Assembly (NCBI GenBank): GCA_046566065.1 | Contig: JBKHXK010000015.1 | Coordinates: 1 to 57,857 of the forward strand | DNA length: 57,857 nt | Direction: 5' to 3' | Source of the DNA: MB1-2 sp046566065 | Lineage (GTDB): Bacteria > Actinomycetota > CADDZG01 > WHSQ01 | Part shown: piece by piece, positions 30,743-39,746 of the stretch | Numbering within the stretch: the stretch's first letter is position 1 | Layout: every line of letters begins with the position of its first letter | Notes under the pieces: model-generated | Databases searched by the model: none | The model's input: the letters and a program-made list of their open reading frames with translations, nothing else | Told to the model about the DNA's origin: nothing | Made by a program: the position numbers and the translations under genes

Positions 30743-32674
30743 CTAGCCCCGCGCTGCTGGGGTTACCGAAGAGGGAGACTCCAGCAATAGCGATGCAAGG
30801 GCGGTCTTCAGCTGGTCCCTGCTGAACGGCTTCTGGAGGAGATGCTCGTCCGCCCCGAGGACACCGCTCTTGGCGATGATCTGATCCGTGTATCCCGACA
30901 TGTAGAGGACCGGCACGCCCGGGCGCTGCCGGGCGAGGGTCTTCGCCAGTTCTCGGCCCGACATGCCCGGCATGACTACATCGGTGATGATCACATCGAT
31001 GCCCTCGCCGAGATCGGCGCTTATAGCCAGGGCTTCCTCGCCGTTGCTCGCCGCGAAGACCTTCATACCGAGACCCACGAGGATGCGGGTGACGAGCCTG
31101 CTGACCGCTTCTTCATCTTCAACCACCAACGCCGTAAGCCCGCTGAGACGGGCACCGGGGACGGGCGCCTCCGTCGAGATGGACTCTGTCTCCATGACCG
31201 CCTCCGGCAGGTAGACCGAGAAAACCGTGCCGTGGCCCACCTCGGAGCTCACGGTTACGTGCCCGCCGGCTTGCTGGACCGCGCCGTACACGGTGGCGAG
31301 ACCGAGACCGGTCCCGTGACCGCGTTCTTTGCTGGTGAAGAAGGGCTCGAAGACACGGGGGAGGATCGAGGGATCGATGCCAGAGCCCGTGTCTCTCACC
31401 CGGAGCACGACGAAGTTTCCAGAGGGGAGGTCGGCCTCTGGTTCGACCTCTGAGACCGCAACAAGATCGGTCTCGATCGTGAGCCCGCCCCCCCTGGGCA
31501 TGGCGTCCCGAGCGTTGATCGCCAGGTTGAGGAGGATCTGTTCGAGTTGCCCGGGGTCGACCCTGACCGGCGGAACGTCGGTGCGTTCGAAGCGCAGGTC
31601 GATGTCTTCGCCGAGGGTGCGTCGCAGCATCCTTTCCATATCCGCGACGAGGTCGTTCAACTGAAGGACGCGCGGAGCCACTACTTCGCGGCGACTGAAC
31701 GCCAACAGCTGTCGGGTGAGCTCTGCGGCGCGCTCGGCAGCCTTCCGTATCTCTTCAAGATCTTCTGCCGCTGCAGCATCACCGATGCGCTCTCGGAGTA
31801 CGTCGGTGAACCCTAGGATCACGTTCAACAGGTTGTTGAAGTCGTGCGCGATGCCACCCGCCAGCTGGCCTATAGCCTCCATCTTCTGAGCCTGTCGAAG
31901 TCGCTCTTCGGTCTGCCTCTGTAGTTCGGATGCCTTTCGTTTGTCTTCTTGCAGAACGGCGTTCTGAAGCGACAACCTGATGGCGTAATAGAACCCGGCG
32001 ACCGGGACGAGCGTGACCGCCAGAGTGCCTAGACCTTGCCCTAATGCAAGGAGCATGACCGGGACCAGTAAGAGGTACGCGATCTCCATCGGAAGCTCGG
32101 TTCGGAATGAGGCCCGTAGGTGGGGCCACAAAGGCGTACCGCTGGAAAGAGCTTGGGGGATCGAGGTCAGAGCCAGGTTGGTCACGAGATAGCTGACCAC
32201 CGCTGCCACGACGGGGAGCAGCGGTGGCTCCAGGTCCCCACGGAGCAGCTCCGGAGCACCCGGCTCGAGGCCGAGCTGGGTGGCGGCTAGGGTCGCGACG
32301 CCCAAGCAGACGACCTGCTGACCGCCGTTGAATACGATCTTCATCCAGCCTTTGCCCTGCGCCCAGAAGGACACGATCACGACCCCGGCCAGGATCGTCG
32401 CCGCCACGAAGGGCCCGTAGGCGAAGAGGATCAGCATCCCGAACGTGGTCGAGAGGGTGAAGTTCAGCTCTTGGTTGCGCCACGGAACCCTGATCGGCAT
32501 CAGTTCCGCGACGATCACGGCCAGCGTGAGGACGGCGAGGATGTCCGGGTCGGTCAGGGTCATGCCCCTGCCGAACATGAGCGCCAGGATCGCTGCGCCC
32601 GCCGCACCCACGGCCACCACGACCGACGTAAGGACCAGTTCCCGCCGTCGGTCGATCAAGCGGTTCGATGTCAT
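30743..32674 (-). CDS. Membrane-bound hybrid sensor histidine kinase
   Basis: 643 residues. Residues 1-230 contain about seven membrane helices of a MASE-like sensor; then come HisKA/HATPase_c with the H-box GGIAHDFNNLLNVILGF near residue 280, the N-box NLAINARDAMPRGGG, DTGSGIDP and GHGTGLGLATVYG, and a C-terminal receiver domain with the aspartate in IITDVVMPG and lysine in LLQKPFS. The H-box variant (HDFNN) places it with PAS-kinase-type hybrids. No separate output regulator is adjacent; the REC-HD-GYP protein at 19321 is a possible but distant partner. Confidence 0.9.
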   Translation of the reverse strand: MTSNRLIDRRRELVLTSVVVAVGAAGAAILALMFGRGMTLTDPDILAVLTLAVIVAELMPIRVPWRNQELNFTLSTTFGMLILFAYGPFVAATILAGVVIVSFWAQGKGWMKIVFNGGQQVVCLGVATLAATQLGLEPGAPELLRGDLEPPLLPVVAAVVSYLVTNLALTSIPQALSSGTPLWPHLRASFRTELPMEIAYLLLVPVMLLALGQGLGTLAVTLVPVAGFYYAIRLSLQNAVLQEDKRKASELQRQTEERLRQAQKMEAIGQLAGGIAHDFNNLLNVILGFTDVLRERIGDAAAAEDLEEIRKAAERAAELTRQLLAFSRREVVAPRVLQLNDLVADMERMLRRTLGEDIDLRFERTDVPPVRVDPGQLEQILLNLAINARDAMPRGGGLTIETDLVAVSEVEPEADLPSGNFVVLRVRDTGSGIDPSILPRVFEPFFTSKERGHGTGLGLATVYGAVQQAGGHVTVSSEVGHGTVFSVYLPEAVMETESISTEAPVPGARLSGLTALVVEDEEAVSRLVTRILVGLGMKVFAASNGEEALAISADLGEGIDVIITDVVMPGMSGRELAKTLARQRPGVPVLYMSGYTDQIIAKSGVLGADEHLLQKPFSRDQLKTALASLLLESPSSVTPAARG

Positions 32675-32749
32675 CCCACTCCGTTCCTCGAGTAATGCCA
32701 GACTCAGGCGAAACGGGCTAGGACGTCAATAGGTTGAGAGAAGGCTCTC

Positions 32750-33112
32750 TCAGCTCTGGGCCGTCTCCAGCTCCTTGAACACTTCCTCCATGTCGAGGGC
32801 CATGATCTGCCCGAGCAGATCTTCCAAGGCTTCCTCGGGGATCGCTCCAGGCTGGGCGTACAGGATGACACCCTGCCGGAAAGCCATGAGAGTGGGTATC
32901 GACATGATGTTGAAGTGGCCTGCGAGCTCGGGCTGGTCTTCGGTGTCCACCTTGCCGAAGGCGACCTCGGGATGGCGCTCCGAGACCCTCGCGTAGGCGG
33001 GGGCGAACTGTCTGCAGGGCCCGCACCAGGCTGCCCAGAAGTCGATGAATCCGACCTCGTTGTTCTTGACGAAGTCTCCGAAGGTCTCGCGAGTTAGATC
33101 GGTTACGGGCAT
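32750..33112 (-). CDS. trxA: Thioredoxin
   Basis: 120 residues, slightly longer than E. coli TrxA (109). The active site WCGPC sits at C30-G-P-C33 in FWAAWCGPCRQFAPAY, and the cis-proline is in MSIPTLMAF. It reduces protein disulfides in the cytoplasm. The C-terminal tail LLGQIMALDMEEVFKELE is longer than usual and acidic. No signal peptide; upstream of the ATG the strand carries AAAAGGA. Confidence 0.94.
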   Translation of the reverse strand: MPVTDLTRETFGDFVKNNEVGFIDFWAAWCGPCRQFAPAYARVSERHPEVAFGKVDTEDQPELAGHFNIMSIPTLMAFRQGVILYAQPGAIPEEALEDLLGQIMALDMEEVFKELETAQS

Positions 33113-33292
33113 CGATCGGTCCTTTTCTAGTTCGGTCAGTGCTTAGTAGAACCACGAGGGGATCCGTCCCATTCCTACCCGTCGCGAGGAAGGTCATGGC
33201 AGTAAATGGAGGAGGATATCGAACAGCACGATCTGGCGGCCTTCCCCGTCGATGCCCGGGCGACGGCTGCGCGCGAGCTTTACTCTCCACCG

Positions 33293-34195
33293 GTGAACGG
33301 GCTGACGCTTCTCGTCGACGCGGCGAGCCTCATCTACCGCGCTCTCTTTTCAACCCCAGACACGGTCGTTGCTCCTGACGGCACTCCTATCAATGCCGCG
33401 CACGGCTTCATCAACATGCTGGCGCGTCTGATCTCCATGCACGATCCCGCCTTCATCTGCTGTGCAGATGACGCCGACTGGCGTCCCGAGTGGCGCGTTT
33501 CACTGATCGAGAGCTACAAGGCGCACCGAGCCGAGGAGGGGAGCGCGCAGGAGCAGGCCGAGGACCTTCTCGCGCCGCAGATGCCCGTTCTGTTCGAGAT
33601 CCTCGAGATGTGCGGGATCCCGGTGGTGGGACACCCCGGCTACGAGGCCGAAGACGTCATCGGCACGCTCGCTGAGCGAGCGCCCGGCAAGGTCGCGATC
33701 GTGTCGGGGGACCGCGACCTCTTCCAGCTGGTGCGCGACCCCAACATATCCATCCTCTATCCGCGTCAGGGAGTGAGCGAGGTCGACGTGGTGAACGAGA
33801 GATACATCGAGGAGAAGTACGAGATCCCGGGTCGGAGCTACAGGGACTTCGCGGTGATGCGCGGCGATCCCTCGGACGGCCTTCCCGGGGTGCGCGGCAT
33901 CGGGCCCAAGACCGCCAGCGGATTGCTCACACGCTTCGGATCGATCGACGCGATCGTGGAAGCCGCGACCGCCGGACAACCTGGTACCGGGCTCGCAAAG
34001 ATCCGGGCCCAGTTGGACTACATAGAGCGCGCGGTGCCCGTCGTGACGATCCCGACCGACCTACCGATCCCGGAGGTCGATCTCGCGAGACCGACCGGCG
34101 TTGCCGATCCGAATGTCTACGGCCTGGCCGACCAGTGGGGGCTCGGCGGTGCCGTCAGAAGACTCGCCGCGGCTTTGGAAGGCGAAGCGGGTTAG
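33293..34195 (+). CDS. 5'-3' exonuclease (PolI-type FEN domain, stand-alone)
   Basis: About 300 residues, the N-terminal exonuclease family of DNA polymerase I without the polymerase. LLVDAASLIYRALF, VGHPGYEAEDVIGTLAE, VSGDRDLFQL and the helix-hairpin-helix GDPSDGLPGVRGIGPKTAS are present; several acidic metal ligands are conserved. It removes 5' flaps and RNA primers. GTG 33293 begins at the family N-terminus and follows a -10-like TACTCT by 6 bases; ATG 33206 would add 29 residues without family support. The stop interlocks with the convergent protease stop (CTAG). Confidence 0.88.
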   Translation: MNGLTLLVDAASLIYRALFSTPDTVVAPDGTPINAAHGFINMLARLISMHDPAFICCADDADWRPEWRVSLIESYKAHRAEEGSAQEQAEDLLAPQMPVLFEILEMCGIPVVGHPGYEAEDVIGTLAERAPGKVAIVSGDRDLFQLVRDPNISILYPRQGVSEVDVVNERYIEEKYEIPGRSYRDFAVMRGDPSDGLPGVRGIGPKTASGLLTRFGSIDAIVEAATAGQPGTGLAKIRAQLDYIERAVPVVTIPTDLPIPEVDLARPTGVADPNVYGLADQWGLGGAVRRLAAALEGEAG

Positions 34196-34998
34196 GCCTT
34201 GACCGTCGCCAGCCGCACGTCCGCGAAGCCGGCCGCTTTCAGCTCTTCGAAGATCCAGGGCATGAGTGGCCCCATGTCGGTGGTGGGAGGGATCGCCAAC
34301 CCGTAACGGCTGATGATGCCGAGAGCGGCACCCGTCTCGTGGTGCAGCAGCGGGGCTCCGCTATCGCCGTTGACGGCCGGCATGTTGGCCTGGTACTCAC
34401 GCTCGGTGTAGGCCATGAGCACCCCGTAGCGGGGCCGCGTCTGCTCGGTCTCCCCCAGGAGGAGGCCGTAGCCGTACACATCGACCCGGTCGCCGAGCGC
34501 GAGATCCTCCGGCGTGACGCTGCGGGTAGGACCGCCCCACCCCAAGACGGTGGGATTCGTCTTCGCCACGACGTCGGGGTTCAGCTGGATCAGGGCGAAG
34601 TCGACCCCGCTGTCGACGAGATCAGAGTCGTACACGACCGTGCCCACCTCACCGACCTCGGGGTTGCGGACCACTTCACCGAGCTTCTCGGTGCAATGTG
34701 CGGCGGTCCCGATGTAGGCCACCGGTGCCTGGCCCTTGCTGCCGGGCTTGTAGAAGGCGAAGTTGAAGGTGCACTGTCCGGCCTCGGTGTCGGCCTGCGA
34801 TCCCGGATGAAGAGGGGCATCCTCGGGACCCCACTTCGGAGCCGTGGAGGCCTTCTTGCCCGCAGCGGGAGCGGCGGAGGCGCCGAAGAAAACGCTCCCG
34901 GCGATCAGGACGCTGGCGATGCCCTTCAGGTACACCTGGTCGACCCCCTTCGATAGTCCCAAGGAAGAGGTTCCACCAACCGGCGGTTTCCCCTTCAT
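34192..34998 (-). CDS. Secreted trypsin-like serine protease
   Basis: 268 residues. An N-terminal export signal (LKGIASVLIAGSVFFGASA) is preceded by a 24-residue leader whose true start is uncertain; GTG and ATG choices downstream are possible. The catalytic triad is visible: histidine in IGTAAHCTE, aspartate in GVDFALIQL and serine in NGDSGAPLL, so the enzyme should be active. Chymotrypsin-fold, likely released or wall-associated. It is convergent with the exonuclease and divergent from the membrane-protein gene at 35114. Confidence 0.82.
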   Translation of the reverse strand: MKGKPPVGGTSSLGLSKGVDQVYLKGIASVLIAGSVFFGASAAPAAGKKASTAPKWGPEDAPLHPGSQADTEAGQCTFNFAFYKPGSKGQAPVAYIGTAAHCTEKLGEVVRNPEVGEVGTVVYDSDLVDSGVDFALIQLNPDVVAKTNPTVLGWGGPTRSVTPEDLALGDRVDVYGYGLLLGETEQTRPRYGVLMAYTEREYQANMPAVNGDSGAPLLHHETGAALGIISRYGLAIPPTTDMGPLMPWIFEELKAAGFADVRLATVKA

Positions 34999-35113
34999 CG
35001 CCGTCGCTTCTCGGGGAACAGCTTGAAGAAAACCCCCCGATGGACTAGAGGCTCGTCCGGTGTCTCTCTATAGTCGTGAGAGGTGCTCTTAGTCCCTAGG
35101 AAGGGAGCTACGG

Positions 35114-35701
35114 ATGGATCGTCTGTCGATGGGGGAGAAACTGGCCGGAGCATCGGCGGCACTGCTCCTCCTGCTTTCGTTCTTGCCGATGTGGGCGAAG
35201 TTCGAAGCCGAGGTAACGGGCTTCGGCGGCTCCAGCACACGCTTCGGAGGTTGGTCGGCAGCGACGCCCTTCTACACGAAGCTGGCCTTCGTTCTGGCGC
35301 TCGTTGCTCTGGTCCTGGTCGCGATGCGGGCTGCGGCGGTGGATGTGCAACTGCCCTTCCCCTTGGGACTGAGTTTGCTGGCGTTGGGTGGCCTGGCTAC
35401 GTTGCTCCTTCTGATCACCCTTCTCGCCGGACCCGTAGGAGACCAAGGGTCGTCCAACTTCGGCGGTGCGAGTTTCGAGTACAGCCGCGGCCTCGCCATG
35501 CTGTTGGCATGGATCCCAGCGGCCGGCATCGCCGCGGGCGGCTACATGCACATGCAGAACGAGCCGGCCGCGACCACAGCGACCGGCGGAACCCTCGGTG
35601 GCACTCCTCCGCCGGGACCCGCTGCGCCGGGCACGACTACGCCCGGCACCCAGCCCACGCCACCGCCGGCAAGCGGCCCGACGACACCGCCGTCGGCCTG
35701 A
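35114..35701 (+). CDS. Four-helix membrane protein with Pro/Thr-rich tail
   Basis: 195 residues: about four hydrophobic helices (14-30, 57-75, 85-110, 130-145) and a disordered C-terminal tail of about 45 residues rich in Pro, Thr and Gly (TPPPASGPTTPPSA). There is a polar loop with FGGSSTRFGGW between helices 1 and 2. AGGAAGGGAG sits before ATG. Family not recognised. It starts a three-gene run with the coiled-coil and zinc-finger genes. Confidence 0.75.
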   Translation: MDRLSMGEKLAGASAALLLLLSFLPMWAKFEAEVTGFGGSSTRFGGWSAATPFYTKLAFVLALVALVLVAMRAAAVDVQLPFPLGLSLLALGGLATLLLLITLLAGPVGDQGSSNFGGASFEYSRGLAMLLAWIPAAGIAAGGYMHMQNEPAATTATGGTLGGTPPPGPAAPGTTTPGTQPTPPPASGPTTPPSA

Positions 35702-35725
35702 GGCGAGATCGCAGGAGGTAGCGCC

Positions 35726-36058
35726 ATGGGGTTGATGGACAAGGTGAAGGCAGCAGCACAGGACGTGGCCACGCAGGCCAAGAGTGCGACGGTTCAGGCT
35801 CAGACGAAGATCGAGCAAGCACAGACCCGCAAGAGGATGGACGAGGCCGCTCAGAAGCTCGGCTACCTGATACACGTCGAGCGGGTCAGAGGTATGGCTC
35901 CGGGGGCCGAGGTCGACAGACTGATCGAAGAGATCTCGACGCTCGAGACCGAGCTGGCGAACTCGGAGACCGCCGCACCCGCAGGGGCGGCTCCTGAGGC
36001 TCCGGCCGCCACCACGCCCGATCCCGGCGGAGAGCAACCTCCGGGTCCCAGCTCGTGA
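35726..36058 (+). CDS. Small helical protein of unknown function
   Basis: 110 residues. Residues 1-80 are strongly helical with coiled-coil character (KVKAAAQDVATQAKSATVQA, then KRMDEAAQKLGYLIHVERVRG), and the last 25 are a Pro/Ala/Gly-rich tail. The pattern resembles actinobacterial proteins carried in genes for zinc-ribbon or DUF-type membranes; no confident family assignment. GCAGGAGGTAGC precedes ATG. Its stop overlaps the GTG start of the C2H2 gene. Confidence 0.65.
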   Translation: MGLMDKVKAAAQDVATQAKSATVQAQTKIEQAQTRKRMDEAAQKLGYLIHVERVRGMAPGAEVDRLIEEISTLETELANSETAAPAGAAPEAPAATTPDPGGEQPPGPSS

Positions 36059-36177
36059 CCGACGTCCTTCAGTGCCCGTACTGCGCTCTCCGGTTCACGT
36101 CGCGTTCCGAGCTCGAGCAGCACAAGTCCTTCGATCACCCCAGGGAGCAGGAAGAAGAAGCCGCCGAAGAGGGCTGA
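36055..36177 (+). CDS. Single C2H2 zinc-finger microprotein
   Basis: 40 residues. It contains one textbook C2H2 finger: C-x2-C-x12-H-x4-H in CPYCALRFTSRSELEQH followed by KSFDH, with the aromatic and leucine core positions filled (F and L). The remaining residues are acidic (EQEEEAAEEG). GTG 36055 overlaps the previous stop (GTGA), which supports translation and a single transcript with the helical protein. Such tiny proteins could bind nucleic acid or protein; the function is unknown. Confidence 0.75.
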   Translation: MTDVLQCPYCALRFTSRSELEQHKSFDHPREQEEEAAEEG

Positions 36178-36196
36178 ACGTTCACGAGAGACACCT

Positions 36197-36232
36197 CGCG
36201 CCAGCGGCCCGCCTGGGCGGGCCGCTGGCGCG
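36197..36232. terminator. Long GC hairpin after the C2H2 gene
   Basis: Perfect 17-base arms (CGCGCCAGCGGCCCGCC and its complement) almost touch, with a loop of about 4 bases after fraying. No T-run follows. Placed 20 bases after the zinc-finger stop, it could end transcription or be a structural palindrome. Confidence 0.5.
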
Positions 36233-36380
36233 TACAGACCATGGCGGATGGCCCTGTGGGGTGGTAACCAACAGCGGGGGACTAGCTGTGGATAACTAGG
36301 TGTTTCCTGGCCCGGCTGGGTGGAGACCTGCGTATCTCTGCGTATGGAAATAACTTCCTCGGAGGCGTTGACTTGGGCCT

Positions 36381-37868
36381 ATGCAAGGGACGATGCCGTT
36401 CGGCCGCCAGATCTGGATAGCTCTGTTGCTCCTGCCGCTCGCGGTGGTGCTGGCCGGCTTCGGTTTCCCGCTCGATCCCCGCTTCGATTTCTCCTTCGCG
36501 GACTCCAGCTATCACCTCGTGGTTCTGGGAGCCCTTGGAGTGATCTACGCGATCTTCCTGCGCATCTCCGCAACGATGGCTCGCCGGGCAGCGCAGAAGA
36601 TCCAGGCCCTACAGGATCCGTTGACCGGCCTTCCCAACGCGGAGCTCTTCGCCGACCGACTGCAACAGTCGATCCTGATCAGCGAGCGCGACGGTTCGGT
36701 CGTCCCGATCGTCCTGATGGGGATCGACCGCTTCGAGGAGATGCGGACGGCGTTGGGGCGTGAGGTTGCCGACCGGACGATCAAGCTGCTCGCCGAGCGG
36801 TTGCAGCAACTCCTGCGTGACAGCGACACCCTTGCCCGCCCCTCCGAGAGCGAGTTCGCCATCCTGCTGCCGAGCGCGCAGGACCAAGAGGGCGCGATGA
36901 TCGTTGTGAAGAAGCTGACACACGGATTGCACGAACCTCTTCAGGTCGACCAGGTGAAGGTCGAGGTCCAAGGGACCTTCGGGATCGCGGCTTCACCCGA
37001 ACACGGCCGGGATGCCTCGGCGATCATGCGCAACGCCGGCGTCGCGTTGGCGTGGGCACGTGAGAACGGCACCCGTGTCGAGATCTACTCCCCGGAGCAC
37101 GACGCCGTGAGCGAGGACCGCATCGCGCTCGTCGCCGAATTGCGCCAGGCGATCGAGAACGAACAACTGGTGCTCTTCTATCAGCCCAAGGCTACGTTCG
37201 CGGACGGCAAGATCCACGGCGTCGAGGCCCTGGTGCGGTGGGTGCACCCAGAGCGCGGGTTCGTTCCGCCCGATGCCTTCATCCCATTAGCAGAAGAGAC
37301 CGACCTGATGCGGCCCCTCACGCTGTACGTACTGGAAGAGGCGTTCAAGCAGGTCGGCGAGTGGCATCTGCGAGGTATCGACGTGTGCGTGGCGGTGAAC
37401 ATCTCGGCTCGCAACCTGCTCGACGCGGAGCTACCCAGCGATATCGCACGCCTTCTGGACAAGTGGAGCGTCGATCCGGCATGGGTCGAGTTGGAGGTGA
37501 CAGAGACGACGGTCATGAACGACCAGTCGCGTTCCGCCGCCGTCCTGCAGACCCTCTCCGACATGGGCATGCGCCTGTCGATCGACGACTACGGGACCGG
37601 CTACACATCACTCGAATATCTGCGCCGGCTCCCCGTCAACGGTTTGAAGATCGACCGTCTCTTCGTTCAGAACCTCAACGACGAAGCCAAGGACGAGATC
37701 ATCGTTCGTTCGACGATCGAGCTGGGACGAGGGTTGGGCCTCGACATCGTTGCCGAGGGGGTCGAGACGCAAGAGGTGTGGGACAAGCTGCACGAGCTCG
37801 GTTGCGATCTGGCTCAGGGGTATTTCTTGAGCAAACCAGTGCCGCCGGCAGAACTGTCGTTCAACTGA
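36381..37868 (+). CDS. EAL-domain c-di-GMP phosphodiesterase with degenerate GGDEF
   Basis: 495 residues. Two membrane helices (about 10-30 and 45-65) are followed by a GGDEF domain (80-240) whose signature is replaced by RPSESEF, so it cannot make c-di-GMP, and an EAL domain (250-495). EAL catalytic elements are present: E282 in GVEALVRW, NISARN, ELEVTET, IDDYGTGYTSLEYL, LKIDRLFV and AEGVET, so hydrolysis of c-di-GMP is expected. The dead GGDEF may bind GTP as an allosteric input. Upstream, 36287-36295, is an isolated DnaA-box-like TGTGGATAA. Confidence 0.92.
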   Translation: MQGTMPFGRQIWIALLLLPLAVVLAGFGFPLDPRFDFSFADSSYHLVVLGALGVIYAIFLRISATMARRAAQKIQALQDPLTGLPNAELFADRLQQSILISERDGSVVPIVLMGIDRFEEMRTALGREVADRTIKLLAERLQQLLRDSDTLARPSESEFAILLPSAQDQEGAMIVVKKLTHGLHEPLQVDQVKVEVQGTFGIAASPEHGRDASAIMRNAGVALAWARENGTRVEIYSPEHDAVSEDRIALVAELRQAIENEQLVLFYQPKATFADGKIHGVEALVRWVHPERGFVPPDAFIPLAEETDLMRPLTLYVLEEAFKQVGEWHLRGIDVCVAVNISARNLLDAELPSDIARLLDKWSVDPAWVELEVTETTVMNDQSRSAAVLQTLSDMGMRLSIDDYGTGYTSLEYLRRLPVNGLKIDRLFVQNLNDEAKDEIIVRSTIELGRGLGLDIVAEGVETQEVWDKLHELGCDLAQGYFLSKPVPPAELSFN

Positions 37869-37886
37869 GAAGGATGAGGTGATTTC

Positions 37887-37903
37887 GCCCGCTATGTGGG
37901 CGT
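37887..37903 (+). other. Short hairpin between EAL and HD-GYP genes
   Basis: CGCCC, a 7-base loop, then GGGCG. It is a weak stem between two genes on the same strand, 20 bases after the EAL stop. The 104-base gap otherwise shows GAGGGAGGG before the next ATG. Confidence 0.3.
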
Positions 37904-37972
37904 AGACAGCAGCACGTTGGGGGAGCACAGTTTTTGGTGGGGTAGCGGATGCGCGATGAGGGAGGGCTAGGC

Positions 37973-39682
37973 ATGACCGATCATCAGGCTCACGACACGG
38001 AGATCCGTCGTTATCTTCCGCACGCGCTCCTGGCGACGGCGTGGGTGGTGGCCGTCCCTATGGTCCTGGTTTCGACCTATGTCTCGCTGATCGAACCACC
38101 CCCGTCCCGCCTCCTCAGCGCCACTCTTGGCGTTCTTCTGTCGATAGCGGCGACCGTGGCGGGTACCGCGGTATGGATGCGAAGGCCTGGATCCGGCGTC
38201 GTGAGCTTCGGCGACCTGATGATCTGGGGTTGGATACGGCGCTACCGGGCCGAGAAGAGCCTTCACGACGGCAGTCGCGTACTTGGCTTCGACCGTAAGG
38301 GCCGTCCCGTGGGACAGGTCAACCTGACCGTCGAGGAACAACTGAAAGTCCTGCATCAGTTGAACGATGCACTCGAAACGAAAGACCCTTACACGCACGG
38401 TCACTCCCGGCGCGTAGAGAAACACTGCTACCGGATGGGTATGCACCTGGAGCTCGCCGAGAAAGAACTGGAAGACCTGCGCCTGGCCGCCGCGTTGCAC
38501 GATGTGGGCAAGGTCGCGGTTCCCGACGACATCCTGCGCAAGCCCGGGCGTCTCGAGCCTCCCGAGAAGGAGATCATGAACCAGCACCCCGTGGTCGGGG
38601 AGCGGATGGTTCAAGACATCCGCAACGAGAGGATCATCACGGCGATCCGTCACCACCACGAGGAGTACAAGGGTGGGGGGTACCCGGACGGGATCGCCGG
38701 CGACTCGATCCCTCTCTTCTCACGCATCATCGCCGTGGCGGACACCTACGACGCCATGACCTCCACTCGTCCGTACCGCACAGGGATGCCTCGAAAGAAG
38801 GCCGTCTCGATCATCACGGAGGAGAAGGGGAAGCAGTTCGATCCCAAGGTCGTGGACGCATTCCTCGCGGATCACTCCGTGCAGATGCCTATCCCGGTGG
38901 GACTCGCTCAGATCCTAGAAGCACCGCGTGAGTTCCTCATGCGCATGCTGGTGTGGGGTAAGCAGGTCGGCAGCGCGAGCCTCGCTTCCGCAACCGCCGC
39001 CGCAGGCGTCGCGGTCGCGACAGTAGCCGGCGTCGTGGCTCCTTCGATGCCGGCTCCCGGTGGAAGCGCGTCCGTGCTCGCCGCCCCTTACGGCGGCGCC
39101 AGGGAGTTCTCCGAGCTCGCGGACGACGTGCTGGGCATACGTGTCGAGCGCGAGCCCAAGAAGAAGAAAGAGGAAGCTCCGCCTCCTGAGGACGACACCA
39201 CGGATCTCGTTCAGGGCGCCGTGATCGCTCCTCCGACCGACGAGGGCGACGACCAGGGTGGGCGGAACCAGCCGTCCGACAACGGGAACCGCCCGCCGGG
39301 CAACAACAACCCGCCGGGGAACAACCCGCCGACGCCACCGCCTCCCGTCGAACCGCCGGTGGTACTACCACCCACCGAGCCGCCCCCGGTCGCGCCTCCT
39401 GGTCCTCCGGCGGGCGGTAACACCGGAGGTGGAGGTGGGAGCAATCCAGGAGGTGGAGGTGGAGGTGGAGGTGGCACGCCACCGCCACCGGCGCCGGTCG
39501 ATACCTTCCCGCCGGGGCCACCGCCCACGCGGCCCCCGCACACGCCCGGCACCGATCCGCAACCGGACCACGGCAACGACTCGGAGCAGCGTGATTCCCA
39601 GCCGCTCCCGCACGTCCCCGGGACCGATCCGAACCCGGACAAGGGCCAGGATGACGATCAACGGGATGCGAATCACCCCTGA
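37973..39682 (+). CDS. Membrane HD-GYP phosphodiesterase with Pro/Gly-rich tail
   Basis: 569 residues from ATG 37973, supported by GGGAGGG 7 bases before; ATG 37949 adds 8 residues. Two N-terminal helices (to about 70), an HD-GYP domain (about 115-290; LHDVGKVAVPDD, HHHEEYKGGGYPDG), then about 250 residues of low complexity. That tail runs from a short hydrophobic stretch and KKKKEE through repeated PPGNN, PPP and polyglycine into an acidic end. It hydrolyses c-di-GMP. The tail could be extracellular or in the cell wall if the final hydrophobic piece (ASATAAAGVAVATVAGVVAP) crosses the membrane. Confidence 0.88.
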   Translation: MTDHQAHDTEIRRYLPHALLATAWVVAVPMVLVSTYVSLIEPPPSRLLSATLGVLLSIAATVAGTAVWMRRPGSGVVSFGDLMIWGWIRRYRAEKSLHDGSRVLGFDRKGRPVGQVNLTVEEQLKVLHQLNDALETKDPYTHGHSRRVEKHCYRMGMHLELAEKELEDLRLAAALHDVGKVAVPDDILRKPGRLEPPEKEIMNQHPVVGERMVQDIRNERIITAIRHHHEEYKGGGYPDGIAGDSIPLFSRIIAVADTYDAMTSTRPYRTGMPRKKAVSIITEEKGKQFDPKVVDAFLADHSVQMPIPVGLAQILEAPREFLMRMLVWGKQVGSASLASATAAAGVAVATVAGVVAPSMPAPGGSASVLAAPYGGAREFSELADDVLGIRVEREPKKKKEEAPPPEDDTTDLVQGAVIAPPTDEGDDQGGRNQPSDNGNRPPGNNNPPGNNPPTPPPPVEPPVVLPPTEPPPVAPPGPPAGGNTGGGGGSNPGGGGGGGGGTPPPPAPVDTFPPGPPPTRPPHTPGTDPQPDHGNDSEQRDSQPLPHVPGTDPNPDKGQDDDQRDANHP

Positions 39683-39702
39683 TCGATAGAGCTGCCAAGA
39701 CG

Positions 39703-39732
39703 AAAGACCCCGGGCCGGAGCCCGGGGTCTTT
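39703..39732. terminator. Bidirectional terminator between HD-GYP and zincin genes
   Basis: AAAGACCCCGGGC-CGGA-GCCCGGGGTCTTT is a perfect 13-bp stem with A/T tracts on both sides, between two convergent genes. Confidence 0.93.
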
Positions 39733-39746
39733 CCTTATGAGATGGG

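Noticed and set aside
33196..33378. Small frame at 33196 before the exonuclease
   Set aside because: Out of frame with the exonuclease and arginine/glycine rich; no ribosome binding site at the right distance.
36287..36295. DnaA-box-like TGTGGATAA upstream of the EAL gene, a possible origin
   Set aside because: Only one box, with no dnaA, dnaN, gyrase or AT-rich region and no box cluster. A single 9-mer match is expected by chance in a genome.
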